DNA from: Ptiloglossa arizonensis
Taxonomy: Eukaryota > Arthropoda > Insecta > Hymenoptera > Colletidae
Length of the DNA: 64,000 bases
NCBI RefSeq assembly: GCF_051014685.1
Contig: NW_027478399.1
Location: forward strand, 1,116,001-1,180,000
Direction: 5' to 3'
This document shows, in pieces, positions 1 through 12,596 of this stretch (its first letter is position 1; the number at the start of each line of letters is the position of its first letter). Both the position numbers and the translations under genes were made by a program. Under the pieces are notes generated by a model, which made no database searches, was not told where the DNA came from, and saw only the letters and a list, made by a program, of their open reading frames with translations.

Positions 1-3000
1 AGTAGAAACTCGCACGATTACAACGGCATGTGTATTTTTTCCCTAGGCCATTCCAGTTATTGGTTTCGAGTATCAGACCAGCGAAATTTTTGATGGTTTC
101 TCAACCATTCCTTAACTTCAAACTCCCATATCTCGCGAACGGATTGACGATCTCGAGAAATTCCTGTTGCATCTGATTGTAGAAACTCGCCCGATTACAG
201 CGGTGTATGTATTTTTGCCCTAGGCCATAGTAGATATTGGTTTCGAGTATCATGGTTGCGAAAATTTTGAAGGTTTCTCAACCATTCCTTAACTTCGAAC
301 TCCCATATCTCGCGAACGGATTGACGAACTCGAGAAATTCCTGTTCCATCTGAAAGTAGAAACTCGCACGACTACAACGGTATGTGTATTTTTCCCCTAG
401 GCCATTCCAGTTATTGGTTTCGAATATCAGACCAGCGAAAACTTTGATGCTTTCTCAACCATTCCTTAACTTCAAACTCCCATATCTCGCGAACGGATTG
501 ACGAACTCGAGAAATTCCTGTTGCATCTGAAAGTAGAAACTCGCACGAATACAGCGGTAAGTGTACTTTTGCCCTAGGCCATAGTTGTTATTGGTTTCGA
601 GTATCATGGTTGCGAATATTTTGATGGTTTCTGAACCATTCCTTAATTTCAAACTCCCATATCTCGCGAACGGATTGACGATCTCGAGAAATTCCTGTTG
701 CATCTGAAAGTAGAAACTCAACCGATTACAGCGGTAAGTGTACTTTTGCCATAGGCCATAGTAGTTATTGGTATCGAGTATCAGAGTTGCGAATATTTTG
801 ATGGTTTCTCAACCATTCCTTAATTTCAAACTCCCATATCTCGCGAACGGATTGACGATCTCGAGAAATTCCTGTTGCATCTGAAAGTAGAAACACGCCC
901 GAATACAGTGCTGTGTGTACTTTTCCCCTAGGCCATTCCAGTTATTGGTTTCGAGTATCAGACCAGCGAAAATTTTGGTGGTTTCTCAACCATTCCTTAA
1001 CTTCAAAGTCCCAAATCTCGCGAACGGATTGACGAACTCGAGAAATTCCTGTTGCATCTGAAAGTAGAAGCTCGCCCGATTACAGCGGCATGTGTATTTT
1101 TGCCCTAGGCCATAGTAGTTATTGGTATCGAGTATCAGAGTTGCGAAAATTTTGATGGTATCTCAACCATTCCTTAACTTCTAACCCCCATATCTCGCGA
1201 ACGGATTGACGATCTCGAGAAATTCCTGTTGCATCTGAAAGTAGAAACACGCCTGATTGCAGTGGTGTGTGTACTTTTCCCCTAGGCCATTCCATTTATT
1301 GGTTTCGAGTATCAGACCAGCGAAAATTTTGATGGTTTCTCAACCATTCCTTCACTTCAAACTCCCATATCTCGCGTACGGTTTGACGAACTCCAGAAAT
1401 TCCTGTTGCATCTGAAAGTAGAAACTCGCCCGATTACAATGGTGTGTGTACTTGTCCCCTAGGCCATTCCAGTTATTGGTTTCGAGTATCAGACCAGCGA
1501 AATTTTTGATGGTTTCTCAACCATTCCTTAACTTCGAACTCCCATATCTCTCGAACGGATTGACGATCTCGAGAAATTCCTGTTGCATGTGAAAGTAGAA
1601 ACTCGCCCGAATACAGCGGTAAGTGTACTTTTGCCCTAGGCCATAGTAGTTATTGGTTTCGAGTATCATGGTTGCGAATATTTTGATGGTTTCTCAACCA
1701 TTCCTTAATTTCAAACTCCCATATCTCGCGAACGGATTGACGATCCCGAGAAATTCCTATTGCATCTGAAAGTAGAAACTCGCCCGATTACAGCGGTGTG
1801 TGTATTTTTGCCCTAGGCCATAGTAGATATTGGTTTCGAGTATCATGGTTGCGAAAATTTTGATGGTTTTTCAATCATTCCTTAACCTCGAACTCCCATA
1901 TTTGGCGAACGGATTGACGATCTCGAGAAGTTCCTGTTGCATCTGAAAGTAGAGACACGCCCGATTACAGTGGTGTGAGTACTTTTCCCCTAGGCCATTC
2001 CACTTATTGGTTTCGAGTATCAGACCAGCGAAAATTTTGATGCTTTCTAAACCATTCCACAACTTCAAACTCCCATATCTCGCGAACGGATTGACGAACT
2101 TGAGAAATTCCTGTTGCATCTGAAAGTAGAAACTCGGACGATTACAACGGCATGTGTATTTTTCCACTAGGCCTTTGTAGTTATTGGTTTCGGGAATCAG
2201 ACTTGCGAAAACTTTGATGGTTTCTCAACCATTTCTTAATTTCAAACTCCTATATCTCGCGAACGGATTGACGATCTCGAGAAATTCCTCTTGCATCTGA
2301 AAGTAGAAACACGCCCGATTGCAGTGGTGTGTGTACTTTTCCCCTAGGCCATTCCAGTTATTGGTTTCGAGTATCAGACCATCGAAAATTTTGATGGTTT
2401 CTCAACCATTCCTTAACTTCAAACTCCCATATCTCGCGAACGGTTTGACGAACTCGAGAAATTCCTGTTGCATCTGAAAGTAGAAACTCGCCCGATTACA
2501 GCGGTGTGTTTATTTTTTCCCTAGGCCATAGTATTTATTGGTTTCGAGTATCAGGGTTGCAAAAATTTTGATGGTTTCTCAACCATTCCTTAACTTCGAA
2601 CTCCCATATCTCTCGAACGGATTGACGAACTCGAGAAATTCCTGTTGCATCTGAAAGTAGAAACTCGCACGATTACAGCGGCATGTGTATTTTTTCCCTA
2701 GGCCATTCCAGTTATTGGTTTCGAGAATCAGACCAGCGAAATTTTTGATGGTTTCTCAACCATTCCTTAACTTCAAACTCCCATATATCGCGAACCGATT
2801 GACGATCACGAGAAATTCCTGTTGCATCTGAAAGTAGAAACTCGCCCGATTACAGCGGTGTGTGTATTTTTGCCATAGGCCATAATAGATATTGGTTTCG
2901 AGTATCATGGTTGCGAAAATTTTGATGGATTCTCAACCATTCCTTAACTTCGAACTCCCATATCTCGCGAACGGATTGACGAACTCGAGAAATTCCTGTT

Positions 3001-6000
3001 CCATCTTAAAGTAGAAACTCGCACGATTACAACGGTATGTGTATTTTTCCCCTAGGCCATTCCAGTTATTGGTTTCGAATATCAGACCAGCGAAAATTTT
3101 GATGCTTTCTCAGCCATTCCTTAACTTCAAACTCCCATATCTCGCGAACGGTTTGACGATCTCGAGAAATTCCTGTTCCATCTGAAAGTAGAAACACGCC
3201 CGATTGCAGTGGTGCGTGTACTTTTCCCCTAGGCCATTCCAGTTATTGGTTTCGAGTATCAGACCAGCGAAAATTTTGATGCTTTCTGAACCATTCCACA
3301 ACTTCAAACTCCCATATCTCGCGAACGGATTGACGAACTTGAGAAATTCCTGTTGCATCTGAAAGTAGAAACTCGCACGATTACAATGGTGTGTGTACTT
3401 TTCCCCTAGGCCATTCCAGTTATTGGTTTCGAGTATCAGACCAGCGAAATTTTTGATGGTTTCTCAACCATTCCTTAACTTCAAACTCCCATATCTCGCG
3501 AACGGATTGACGAACTCGAGAAATTCCTGTTGCGTCTGAAAGTAGGAACTCGCCCGATTACAACGGTGTGTGTATTTTTGCCCTAGGCCATGGTATTTAT
3601 TGGTTTCGAGTATCAGGGTTGCAAAAATTTTGATGGTTTCTCAACCATTCCTTAACTTCGAACACCCATATCTCGCGAACGGATTCACGAACTTGAGAAA
3701 TTCCTGTTTCATCTGAAAGTAGAAACTCGCACGATTACAACGGCATGTGTATTTTTCCCGTAGGCCATTCCAGTTATTGGTTTCGAGTATCAGACCAGCG
3801 AAAAATTTGATGCTTTCTCAACCATTCCACAACTTCAAACTCCCACATCTCGCGAACGGATTAACGAACTTGAGAAATTCCTGTTGCATCTGAAAGTAGA
3901 AACTCGCACGATTACAATGGTGTGTGTACTTTTCCCCTAGGCCATAGTATTTATTGGTTTCGAGTATCAGGGTTGCAAAAATTTTGATGGTTTCTCAACC
4001 ATTCCTTAACATCGAACTCCCATATCTCGCGAACGAATTCACGAACTTGAGAAATTCCTGTTGCATCTGAAAGTAGAAACTCGCACGATTACAACGGTAT
4101 GTGTATTTTTCCCCTAGGCCATTCCAGTTATTGGTTTCGAATATCAGACCAGCGAAAATTTTGATGCTTTCTCAACCATTCCTTCACTTCTAACTCCCAT
4201 ATCTGGCGAACGGATTGACGATCTCGAGAAATTCCTGTTGCATCTGAAAGTAGAAACACGCCCGATTACAGTGGTGTATGTACTTTTCCCCTAGGCCATT
4301 CCAGTTATTGGTTTCGAGTATCAGACCAGCGAAAATTTTGATGGTTTCTCAAACATTCCTTAATTTCAAACTCCCATATCTCGCGAACGGATTGACGATC
4401 TCGAGAAATTCCTATTGCATCTGAAAGTAGAAACACGCCCGATTGCAGTGGTGTGTGTACTTTTCCCCTAGGCCATTCCAGTTATTGGTTTCGAGTATCA
4501 GACCAGCGAAAATTTTGATGGTTTCTCAACCATTCCTTAACTTCAAACTCCCATATCTCGCGAACGGTTTGACGATCTCGAGAAATTCCTGTTCCATCTG
4601 AAAGTAGAAACACGCCCGATTGCAGTGGTGTGTGTACTTTTCCCCTAGGCTATTCCATTTATTGGTTTCGAGTATCAGACCAGCGAAAATTTTGATGGTT
4701 TCTCAACCATTCCTTAACTTCAAACTCCCATATCTCGCGAACGGTTTGACGAACTCGAGAAATTCCTGTTGCATCTGAAAGTCGAAACTCGCCCGATTAC
4801 AATGGTGTGTGTACTTGTCCCCTAGGCCATTCCAGTTATTGGTTTCGAGTATCAGACCAGCGAAATTTTTGATGGTTTCTCAACCATTCCTTAACTTCAA
4901 ACTCCCATATCTCGCGAACGGATTGACGAACTCGAGAAATTCCTGTTGCATCTGAAAGTAGAAACTGGCCCGATTACAGCGGTGTGTGTATTTTTGCCCT
5001 AGGCCATAGTAGATATTGGTTTCGGGTATCATGGTTGCGAAAATTTTGATGGTTTCTCAACCATTCCTTAACTTCGAACTCCCATATCTCGCGAACGGAT
5101 TGACGAACTCGAGAAATTCCTGTTCCATCTGAAAGTAGAAACTCGCACGATTACAACGGTATGTGTATTTTTCCCCTAGGCCATTCCAGTTATTGGTTTC
5201 GAATATCAGACCAGCGAAAATTTTGATGCTTTCTCAACCATTCCTTAACTTCAAACTCCCATATCTCGCGAACGGATTGACGAACTCGAGAAATTCCTGT
5301 AGCATCTGAAAGTAGAAACTCGCCCGATTACAATGGTGAGTGTACTTTTCCCCTAGGCCATAGTAGTTATTGGTTTCGATTATCAGACTTGCGAAAATTA
5401 TGATGGTTTCTCAACCATTCCTTAACTTCGAATTCCCATATCTCGCGAACGGATTGACGAACTCGAGAAATTCCTGTTCCATCTGAAAGTAGAAACTCGC
5501 ACGATTACAACGGTATGTGTATTTTTCCCCTAGGCCATTCCAGTTATTGGTTTCGAGTATCATGGTTGCGAAAATTTTGATGGTTTCTCAACCATTCCTT
5601 AACTTCGAATTCCCATATCTCGCGAACGGATTGACGAACTCGAGAAATTCCTGTTCCATCTGAAAGTAGAAACTCGCACGATTACAACGGTATGTGTATT
5701 TTTCCCCTAGGCCATTCCAGTTATTGGTTTCGAGTATCACGGTTGCGAAAATTTTGATGGTTTCTCAACCATTCCTTAACTTCGAACTCCCATATCTCGC
5801 GAACGGATTGACGAACTCGAGAAATTCCTGTTCCATCTGAAAGTAGAAACTCGCACGATTACAACTGCATGTGTATTTTTCCCCTAGGCCTTTGTAGTTA
5901 TTGGTTTCGGGAATCAGACTTGCGAAAATTTTGATGGTTTCTCAACCATTCCTTCACTTCTAACTCCCATATCTGGCGAACGGATTGACGAACTCGAGAA

Positions 6001-6360
6001 ATTCCTGTTGCATCTGAAAGTAGAAACCCGCCCGAATACAGCGGTAAGTGTACTTTTGCCCTAGGCCATAGTAGTTATTCGTTTCGAGTATCAGGGTTGC
6101 GAATATTTTGATGGTTTCTCAACCATTCTTTAATTTCAAACTCCCATATCTCGCGAACGGATTGACGATCTCGAGAAATTCCTGTTGCATCTGAAAGTAG
6201 AAACTCGCCCGATTACAGCGGTGTGTGTATTTTTGCCCTAGGCCATAGTAGATATTCGTTTCGAGTATCATGGTTGCGAAAATTTTGATGGTTTCTCAAC
6301 CATTCCTTAACTTCGAACTCCCATATCTCGGGAACGGATTGACGAACTCGAGAAATTCCT
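1..6360. repeat. Block A1: first copy of a long distal duplication
   Basis: About 36 monomers, rich in subtypes with GTAGATATTGG plus CATGGTTGCG, GTATTTATTGG plus GGGTTGCAAAAA, and AATATCAGACCAGCG. The same ordered series of variants recurs at 38055-43885. Matched landmarks are ATAGTTGTTA at 581 and 38635, GAATACAGTG at 901 and 39132, the CATATATCGCGAACC monomer near 2775 and 40121, and AGTAGGAACT at 3541 and 41595. Offsets step between 37346, 37523, 38054 and 38231, all within 1 bp of multiples of 177, so whole monomers were gained or lost after duplication. Divergence at the right end falls near 6360. The left end is cut by the window edge, so the true block may be longer. Confidence 0.8.
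482..515. repeat. Second monomer dyad (10-bp arms, 8/10 paired)
   Basis: ATATCTCGCG at 482-491 and CTCGAGAAAT at 506-515 form imperfect inverted arms, pairing at 8 of 10 positions with a 14-nt spacer. The arms include the NruI-type TCGCGA and XhoI-type CTCGAG palindromes. The arrangement recurs in every canonical monomer; this copy is given as the example. Many subtypes alter one arm, for instance CTGGCG, CTCACG or CTCTCG on the left. Dyad symmetry is often noted in centromeric satellites, but folding here is untested. Confidence 0.55.
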
Positions 6361-6600
6361 GTTGCATCTGAAAGTAGAAACTCGTCCGATTACAATGGTG
6401 AGTGTACTTTTCCCCTAGGCCATAGTATTTATTGGTTTCGAGTATCAGGGTTGCGAAAATTTTGATGGTTTCTCAATCATTCCTTAACTTCGAACTCCCA
6501 TATCTCGCGAACGGATTCACGAACTCGAGAAATTCCTGTTGCACCTGAAAGTAGAAACTCGCACGGTTACAACTGCATGTGAATTTCTCCCCTAGGCCTT
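6361..6600. repeat. Transition monomers between A1 and B-type satellite
   Basis: About one and a half monomers in which A-type variants (GTATTTATTGG) give way to CCTTTGTAG and GACATGCG variants typical of the B blocks. The 177-bp phase is kept through the change, so the junction falls inside ordinary monomers with no foreign sequence. Confidence 0.6.
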
Positions 6601-7790
6601 TGTAGTTATTGGTTTCGAGTATCAGACATGCGAAAATATTGATGGTTTCTCAACCATTCCTTAACTTCAAACTGCCATATCTCGCGAACGGATTGACGAA
6701 CTCGAGAAATTCATGTTGCATCTGAAAGTAGAAACTCGCACGATTACAACGGTATGTGTATTTTTCCCCCAGGCCTTTGTAGTTATGGGTGTCGGGAATC
6801 AGACTTGCGAAAATTTTGATGGTTGCTCAACCATTCCTTAACTTCAAAATCCCATATCTCACGAACGAATTGACGAACTCGAGAAATTTCTCTTTCATCT
6901 GAAAGCAGAAACTCTCCCGATTTCAACGGTATGTGTACTTTTCCCCTAGGCCTTTGTAGTTATTGGTTTCGGGAATCAGAGATGCGAAAATTTTGATGGT
7001 TTCTGAACCATTCCTTAACATCAAACTCCCATATCTCGCGAACGGATTGACGAACTCGAGAAATTCCTATTGCATCTGAAAGCAAAAACTCGCCTGATTT
7101 CAACGGTATGTGTACTTTTCCCCTAGGCCATTCCAGTTATTGGATTCGAGTATCAAATCAGCGAAAATTTTGGTGGTTTCTCAACCATTCCTTAACTTCA
7201 AACTCCCATATCTCGCGAACGGATTGACGAACTCGAGAAATTCCTGTTGCATCTGAAAGGAGAAAGTAGCCCGATTACAATAGTGTGTGTACTTCTCCCG
7301 TAGGCCATAGTAGTTATTGGTTTTGAGTATCAGACTTGCGAAAATTTTGATGGATTCTCAACCATTCCTTAAATTCAAACTCCCATATCTCGCGAACGGA
7401 TTGACGGACTCGGGAAATTCCTGTTGCATCTGAAAGAAGAGACTCGCCCGATTACAACGGTATGTGTATTTTTGCCCTAGTCCATAGTAGTTATTGGTTT
7501 CGAGTATCAGACTTGCGAAAATTTTGATGGTTTCTCAAACGTTCCTTAACTTCAAATTCCCATATCTCCCGAACGGACTGACTAACTCGAGAAATTCCTG
7601 TTGCATCTGAAAGTAGAAACTCGCCCGATTACAATGGTATATGTATTTTTTCCCTAGGCCTTTGTAGTTATTGGTTTCGGGAATCAGACTTGCGAAAATT
7701 TTGATGGTTTCTCAAACATTCCTTAACTTCAAACTCCCATATCTCGCGAACGGATTGACGAACTCGAGAAATTCCTGTTGCATCTGAAAG
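6600..7790. repeat. Block B0: partial copy of the B block
   Basis: Roughly 6.7 monomers showing the same order of variants as about 14560-15660 in B1. The order is a GACATGCGAAAATATTG monomer, a TTATGGGTGTCGGG monomer with CTCACGAACGAATTG, a TTTCAACGGTATG monomer, the GATTCGAGTATCAAATCAGCG monomer (7141), a CTCCCGTAGG monomer, a GACGGACTCGGG monomer and a CTCCCGAACGGACTG monomer. The offset is about 45 monomers. It looks like a truncated third copy upstream of the B1/B2 pair. Confidence 0.65.
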
Positions 7791-8324
7791 TAGAAACACG
7801 CCCGATTACAATGGTGTGTGTACTTTTCCCCTAGGCCATAGTAGTTATTGCTTTCGATTATCAGACTTGCGAAAATTTTGATGGATCCTCAACCACTCCT
7901 TAACTTCAAACTCCCATATCTCGCGAACGGACTGACGAACTCGAGAAATTCCTGTGGCATCTGAAAGCAGAGACTCGCCCGATTACAACGGTAAGTGTTT
8001 TTTGCCCTAGGCAATAGTAGTTATTGGTATCGAGTATCAGACTTGCGAAAATTTTGATGGTTGCTCAGGCGTTCCTTAACTTCAAACTCCCATATCTCGC
8101 GAACGGATTGACGAACTCGCGAAATTCCTGTTGCACATGAAAGTAGAAACTCGCCCGATTACAGTGGAGTGTGTACTTTTCCCCTAGGCCATAGTATTTA
8201 TTGGTTTCGAGTATCAGACTTGCGAAAATTTTGATGGTTTCTCAAACGTTCCATAACTTGAAACTCCCATATCTCGCGAACGGATTGACGAACTCGAGAA
8301 ATTCCTGTTGCATCTGAAAGTAGA

Positions 8325-9035
8325 AACACGCCCCGATTACAATGGTGTGTGTACTTTTCCCCTAGGCCATAGTAGTTATTGGTTTCGAGTATCAGACTTG
8401 CGAAAATTTTGTTGGATTCTTAACCATTCCTTAACTTCAAACTCCCATATCTCGCGAACAAATTGACGACCTCGAGAAATTCTTGTTGCATCTGAAAGAA
8501 GGAACTCGCCCGATTACAAGCGGTGTGTGTATTTTTGCCCTAGTCCCATAGTAGTTATTGGTTTCGAGTATTAGACTTGCGAAAATTTTGATGGTTTCTC
8601 AAACGTTTCTTAACTTCAAACTCCCATATCTCGCGAACGGATTGACGTACTCGAGAAATTCCTGTTGCATCTGAAAGTAGAAACACGCCCGATTACAATG
8701 GTGTGTGTACTTTTCCCCTAGGCCATAGTAGTTATTGGTTTCGAGTATCAGACTTGCGAAAATTTTGTTGGATTCTTAACCATTCCTTAACTTCAAACTC
8801 CCATATCTCGCGAACAAATTGACGACCTCGAGAAATTCTTGTTGCATCTGAAAGAAGGGAACTCGCCCGATTACAGCGGTGTGTGTATTTTTGCCCTAGT
8901 CCATAGTAGTTATTGGTTTCGAGTATAGACTTGCGAAAATTTTGATGGTTTCTCAAACGTTTCTTAACTTCAAACTCCCATATCTCGCGAACGGATTGAC
9001 GTACTCGAGAAATTCCTGTTGCATCTGAAAGTTGA
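8325..9035. repeat. Local two-monomer duplication with clustered indels
   Basis: A 354-bp pair of monomers (the GTTGGATTCTTAACC monomer followed by the GTATTAGACTTG monomer) occurs twice in a row here, with TGGTGTGTGTAC at 8342 and 8699. The equivalent places near 11510, 17370, 19670 and 21620 have it once. The copies carry single-base insertions at CGCCCCG (8331-8334), ACAAGCGG (about 8518), AGTCCCATAG (8545-8547) and GAAGGGA (8857-8859), and a missing T in GAGTATAGAC (8921-8930). None is shared with the other copies. It may be a recent duplication or an assembly artefact. Confidence 0.65.
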
Positions 9036-12000
9036 AACTCGCCCGATTGCAGCGGTATGTGTATTTTTGCCCTGGGCCATAGTAGTTATTGTTTTTCGAG
9101 TATCAGACTTGCGAAAATTTTGATGGTTTTCTCAACCACTCCTTAATTTCGAACTCCCATATCTCGCGACCGGATTGACGAACTCGAGAATTGCCGTTCC
9201 ATCTGAAAGTAGAAACTCGCCCGATCACAACGGTGTGTGTATTTTTCCCCTAGGCCTTTGTAGTTATTGTTTTCGAGTATCAGACTTGCGAAAATTTTGT
9301 TGGTTTATCAACCATTCCTTAATTTCAAACTCCCATATCTCGCGGCCGGATTGACGAACTCGAGAAATTGCTGTTCCATCTGAAAGTAGAAACTCGCCCG
9401 ATTACAATGGTGTGTGTACTTTTGCCCTAGGCCATTCCAGTTATTGGTTTCGAGTATCAGACCAGAGAAAATTTTGATGGTTTCTCAACCATTCCTTAAC
9501 TTCAAACTCCCATATCTCGCGAACGGATTGACGAACTCGAGAAATTGCTGTTCCATCTGAAAGTAGAAACTCGCCCGATTACAACGGTATGTCTATTTTT
9601 CCCTAGGCCATTGTAGTTATTGGTTTCGTGAATCAGACGTGCGAAAATTTGGATGGTTTCTCAACCATTCCTTAACCTCTAACTCCCATATCTCGCGAAC
9701 GGATTGACGAACTCGAGAAATTCCTGTTGCATCTGAAAGTAGAAACTCGCACGATTACAACGGTATGTGTATTTTTCCCCTAGGCCTTTGTAGTTATGGG
9801 TGTCGGGAATCAGACTTGCGAAAATTTTGATGGTTGCTCAACCATTCCTTAACTTCAAACTCCCATATCTCACGAACGAATTGACGAACTCGAGAAATTT
9901 CTCTTTCATCTGAAAGCAGAAACTCGCCCGATTACAACGGTATGTGTATTTTTGCCCTAGGCCATAGTAGTTATTGGTTTCGAGTATCAGACATGCGAAA
10001 ATATTGATGGTTTCACAACCATTCCTTAACTTCAAACTGCCATATCTCGCGAACGGATTGACGAACTCGAGAAATTCCTGTTGCATCTGAAAGTAGAAAC
10101 TCGCACGATTACAACGGTATGTGTATTTTTCCCCCAGGCCTTTGTAGTTATGGGTGTCGGGAATCAGACTTGCGAAAATTTTGATGGTTGCTCAACCATT
10201 CCTTAACTTCAAACTCCCATATCTCACGAACGAATTGACGAACTCGAGAAATTTCTCTTTCATCTGAAAGCAGAAACTCGCCCGATTTCAACGGTATGTG
10301 TACTTTTCCCCTAGGCCTTTGTAGTTATTGGTTTCGGGAATCAGAGGTGCGAAAATTTTGATGGTTTCTGAACCATTCCTTAACATCAAACTACCATATC
10401 TCGCGAACGGATTGACGGACTCGGGAAATTCCTGTTGCATCTGAAAGAAGAGACTCGCCCCATTACAACGGTATGTGTATTTTTGCCCTAGTCCATAGTA
10501 GTTATTGGTTTCGAGTATCAGACTTGCGAAAATTTTGATGGATTCTCAACCATTCCTTAAATTCAAACTACCATATCTCCCGAACGGACTGACTAACTCG
10601 AGAAATTCCTGTTGCATCCGAAAGTAGAAGCTCGCCCGATTACAACGGTATGTGTATTTCCCCCCTAGGCCTTTGTGGTTATTGGTTTCGGGAATCAGAC
10701 TTGCGAAAATTTTGATGGATTCTCAACCATTCCTTAAATTCAAACTACCATATCTCGCGAACGGATTGACGGACTCGGGAAATTCCTGTTGCATCTGAAA
10801 GAAGAGACTCGCCCCATTACAACGGTATGTGTATTTTTGCCCTAGTCCATAGTAGTTATTGGTTTCGAGTATCAGACTTGCGAAAATTTTGATGGTCTCT
10901 CAAACGTTCCTTAACTTCAAATTCCCATATCTCCCGAACGGACTGACTAACTCGAGAAATTCCTGTTGCATCTGAAAGTAGAAACTCGCCCGATTACAAT
11001 GGTATGTGTATTTTTTCCCTAGGCCTTTGTAGTTATTGGTTTCGGGAATCAGACTTGCGAAAATATTGATGGTTTCTCAACCATTCCTTAACTTCAAACT
11101 GCCATATCTCGCGAACGGATTGACGAACACGAGAAATTCCTATTGCATTTGAAAGCAGAAACTCGCCCGATTTCAACGGTATGTGTACTTTTCCCCTAGG
11201 CCTTTGTAGTTATTGGTATCGAGTATCAGACTTGCGAAAATTTTGATGGTTGCTCAGGCGTTCCTTAACTTCAAACTCCCATATCTCGCGAACGGATTGA
11301 CGAACTCGCGAAATTCCTGTTGCACATGAAAGTAGAAACTCGCCCGAGTACAGTGGAGTGTGTACTTTTCCCCTAGGCCATAGTATTTATTGGTTTCGAG
11401 TATCAGACTTGCGAAAATTTTGATGGTTTCTCAAACGTTCCATAACTTGAAACCCCCATATCTCGCGAACGGATTGACGAACTCGAGAAATTCCTGTTGC
11501 ATCTGAAGTAGAAACTCGCCCGATTACAATGGTGTGTGTACTTTTCCCCTAGGCCATAGTAGTTATTGGTTTCGAGTATCAGACTTGCGAAAATTTTGTT
11601 GGATTCTTAACCATTCCTTAACTTCAAACTCCCATATCTCGCGAACAAATTGACGACCTCGAGAAATTCTTGTTGCATCTGAAAGAAGGAACTCGCCCGA
11701 TTACAGCGGTGTGTGTATTTTTGCCCTAGTCCATAGTAGTTATTGGTTTCGAGTATTAGACTTGCGAAAATTTTGATGGTTTCTCAAACGTTTCTTAACT
11801 TCAAACTCCCATATCTCGCGAACGGATTGACGTACTCGAGAAATTCCTGTTGCATCTGAAAGGAGAAACTAGCCCGATTACAATGGTGTGTGTACCTCTC
11901 CCGTAGGCCATAGTAGTTATTGGTTTTGAGTATCAGACTTGCGAAAATTTTGATGGATTCTCAACCATTCCTTAACTTCAAACTCCCATATCTCGCGAAC

Positions 12001-12579
12001 GGATTGACGGACTCGGGAAATTCCTGTTGCATCTGAAAGAAGAGACTCGCCCGATTACAACGGTATGTGTATTTTTGCCCTAGGCCATAGTAGTTATACG
12101 TTTCGAGTATCAGACACGCGAAAATATTGATGGTTTCTCAACCATTCCTTAACTTCAAATTCCCATATCTCCCGAACGGACTGACTAACTCGAGAAATTC
12201 CTATTGCATCTGAAAGCAGAAACTCGCCCGATTTCAACGCTATGTGTACTTTGCCCCTAGGCCATTCCAGTTATTGGATTCGAGTATCAAATCAGCGAAA
12301 ATTTTGGTGGTTTCTCAACCATTCCTTAACTTCAAACTCCCATATCTCGCGAACGGATTGACGAACTCGGGAAATTCCTGTTGCATCTGAAAGGAGAAAC
12401 TAGCCCGATTACAATGGTGTGTGTACTTCTCCCGTAGGCCATAGTAGTTATTGGTTTTGAGTATCAGACTTGCGAAAATTTTGATGGATTCTCAACCATT
12501 CCTTAACTTCAAACTCCCATATCTCGCGAACGGATTGACGGACTCGGGAAATTCCTGTTGCATCTGAAAGAAGAGACTC

Positions 12580-12596
12580 GCCCGATTACAACGGAA
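12580..12596 (-). other. Second-site CENP-B-box-like motif, 8/9 variant
   Basis: The CCCGATTACAACGG block of the monomer, read on the minus strand, matches the CENP-B box core at 7 of 9 positions (ACCG in place of TTCG, with A and CGGG intact). In this monomer the following bases are GGAATG instead of GGTATG, which raises the match to 8 of 9. An equivalent site is at 20719-20735 in the duplicate block. The similarity is modest and could be chance. Confidence 0.35.

Noticed and set aside
455..721. Antisense open frames of 60-90 codons with residues such as MQQEFLEFVNPFARYGSL, found at more than 15 places (for example 455-721, 13731-13979, 22223-22471, 60164-60349)
   Set aside because: 177 bp is 59 codons, so a frame stays in register through the array. 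This frame has one TGA per monomer, in the TCTCAACC block. Open frames appear wherever one substitution removes it (CTCGACC, CTGAACC, CTAAACC, CACAACC). They have no separate promoter, no consistent start, and the same peptide drifts with the satellite.
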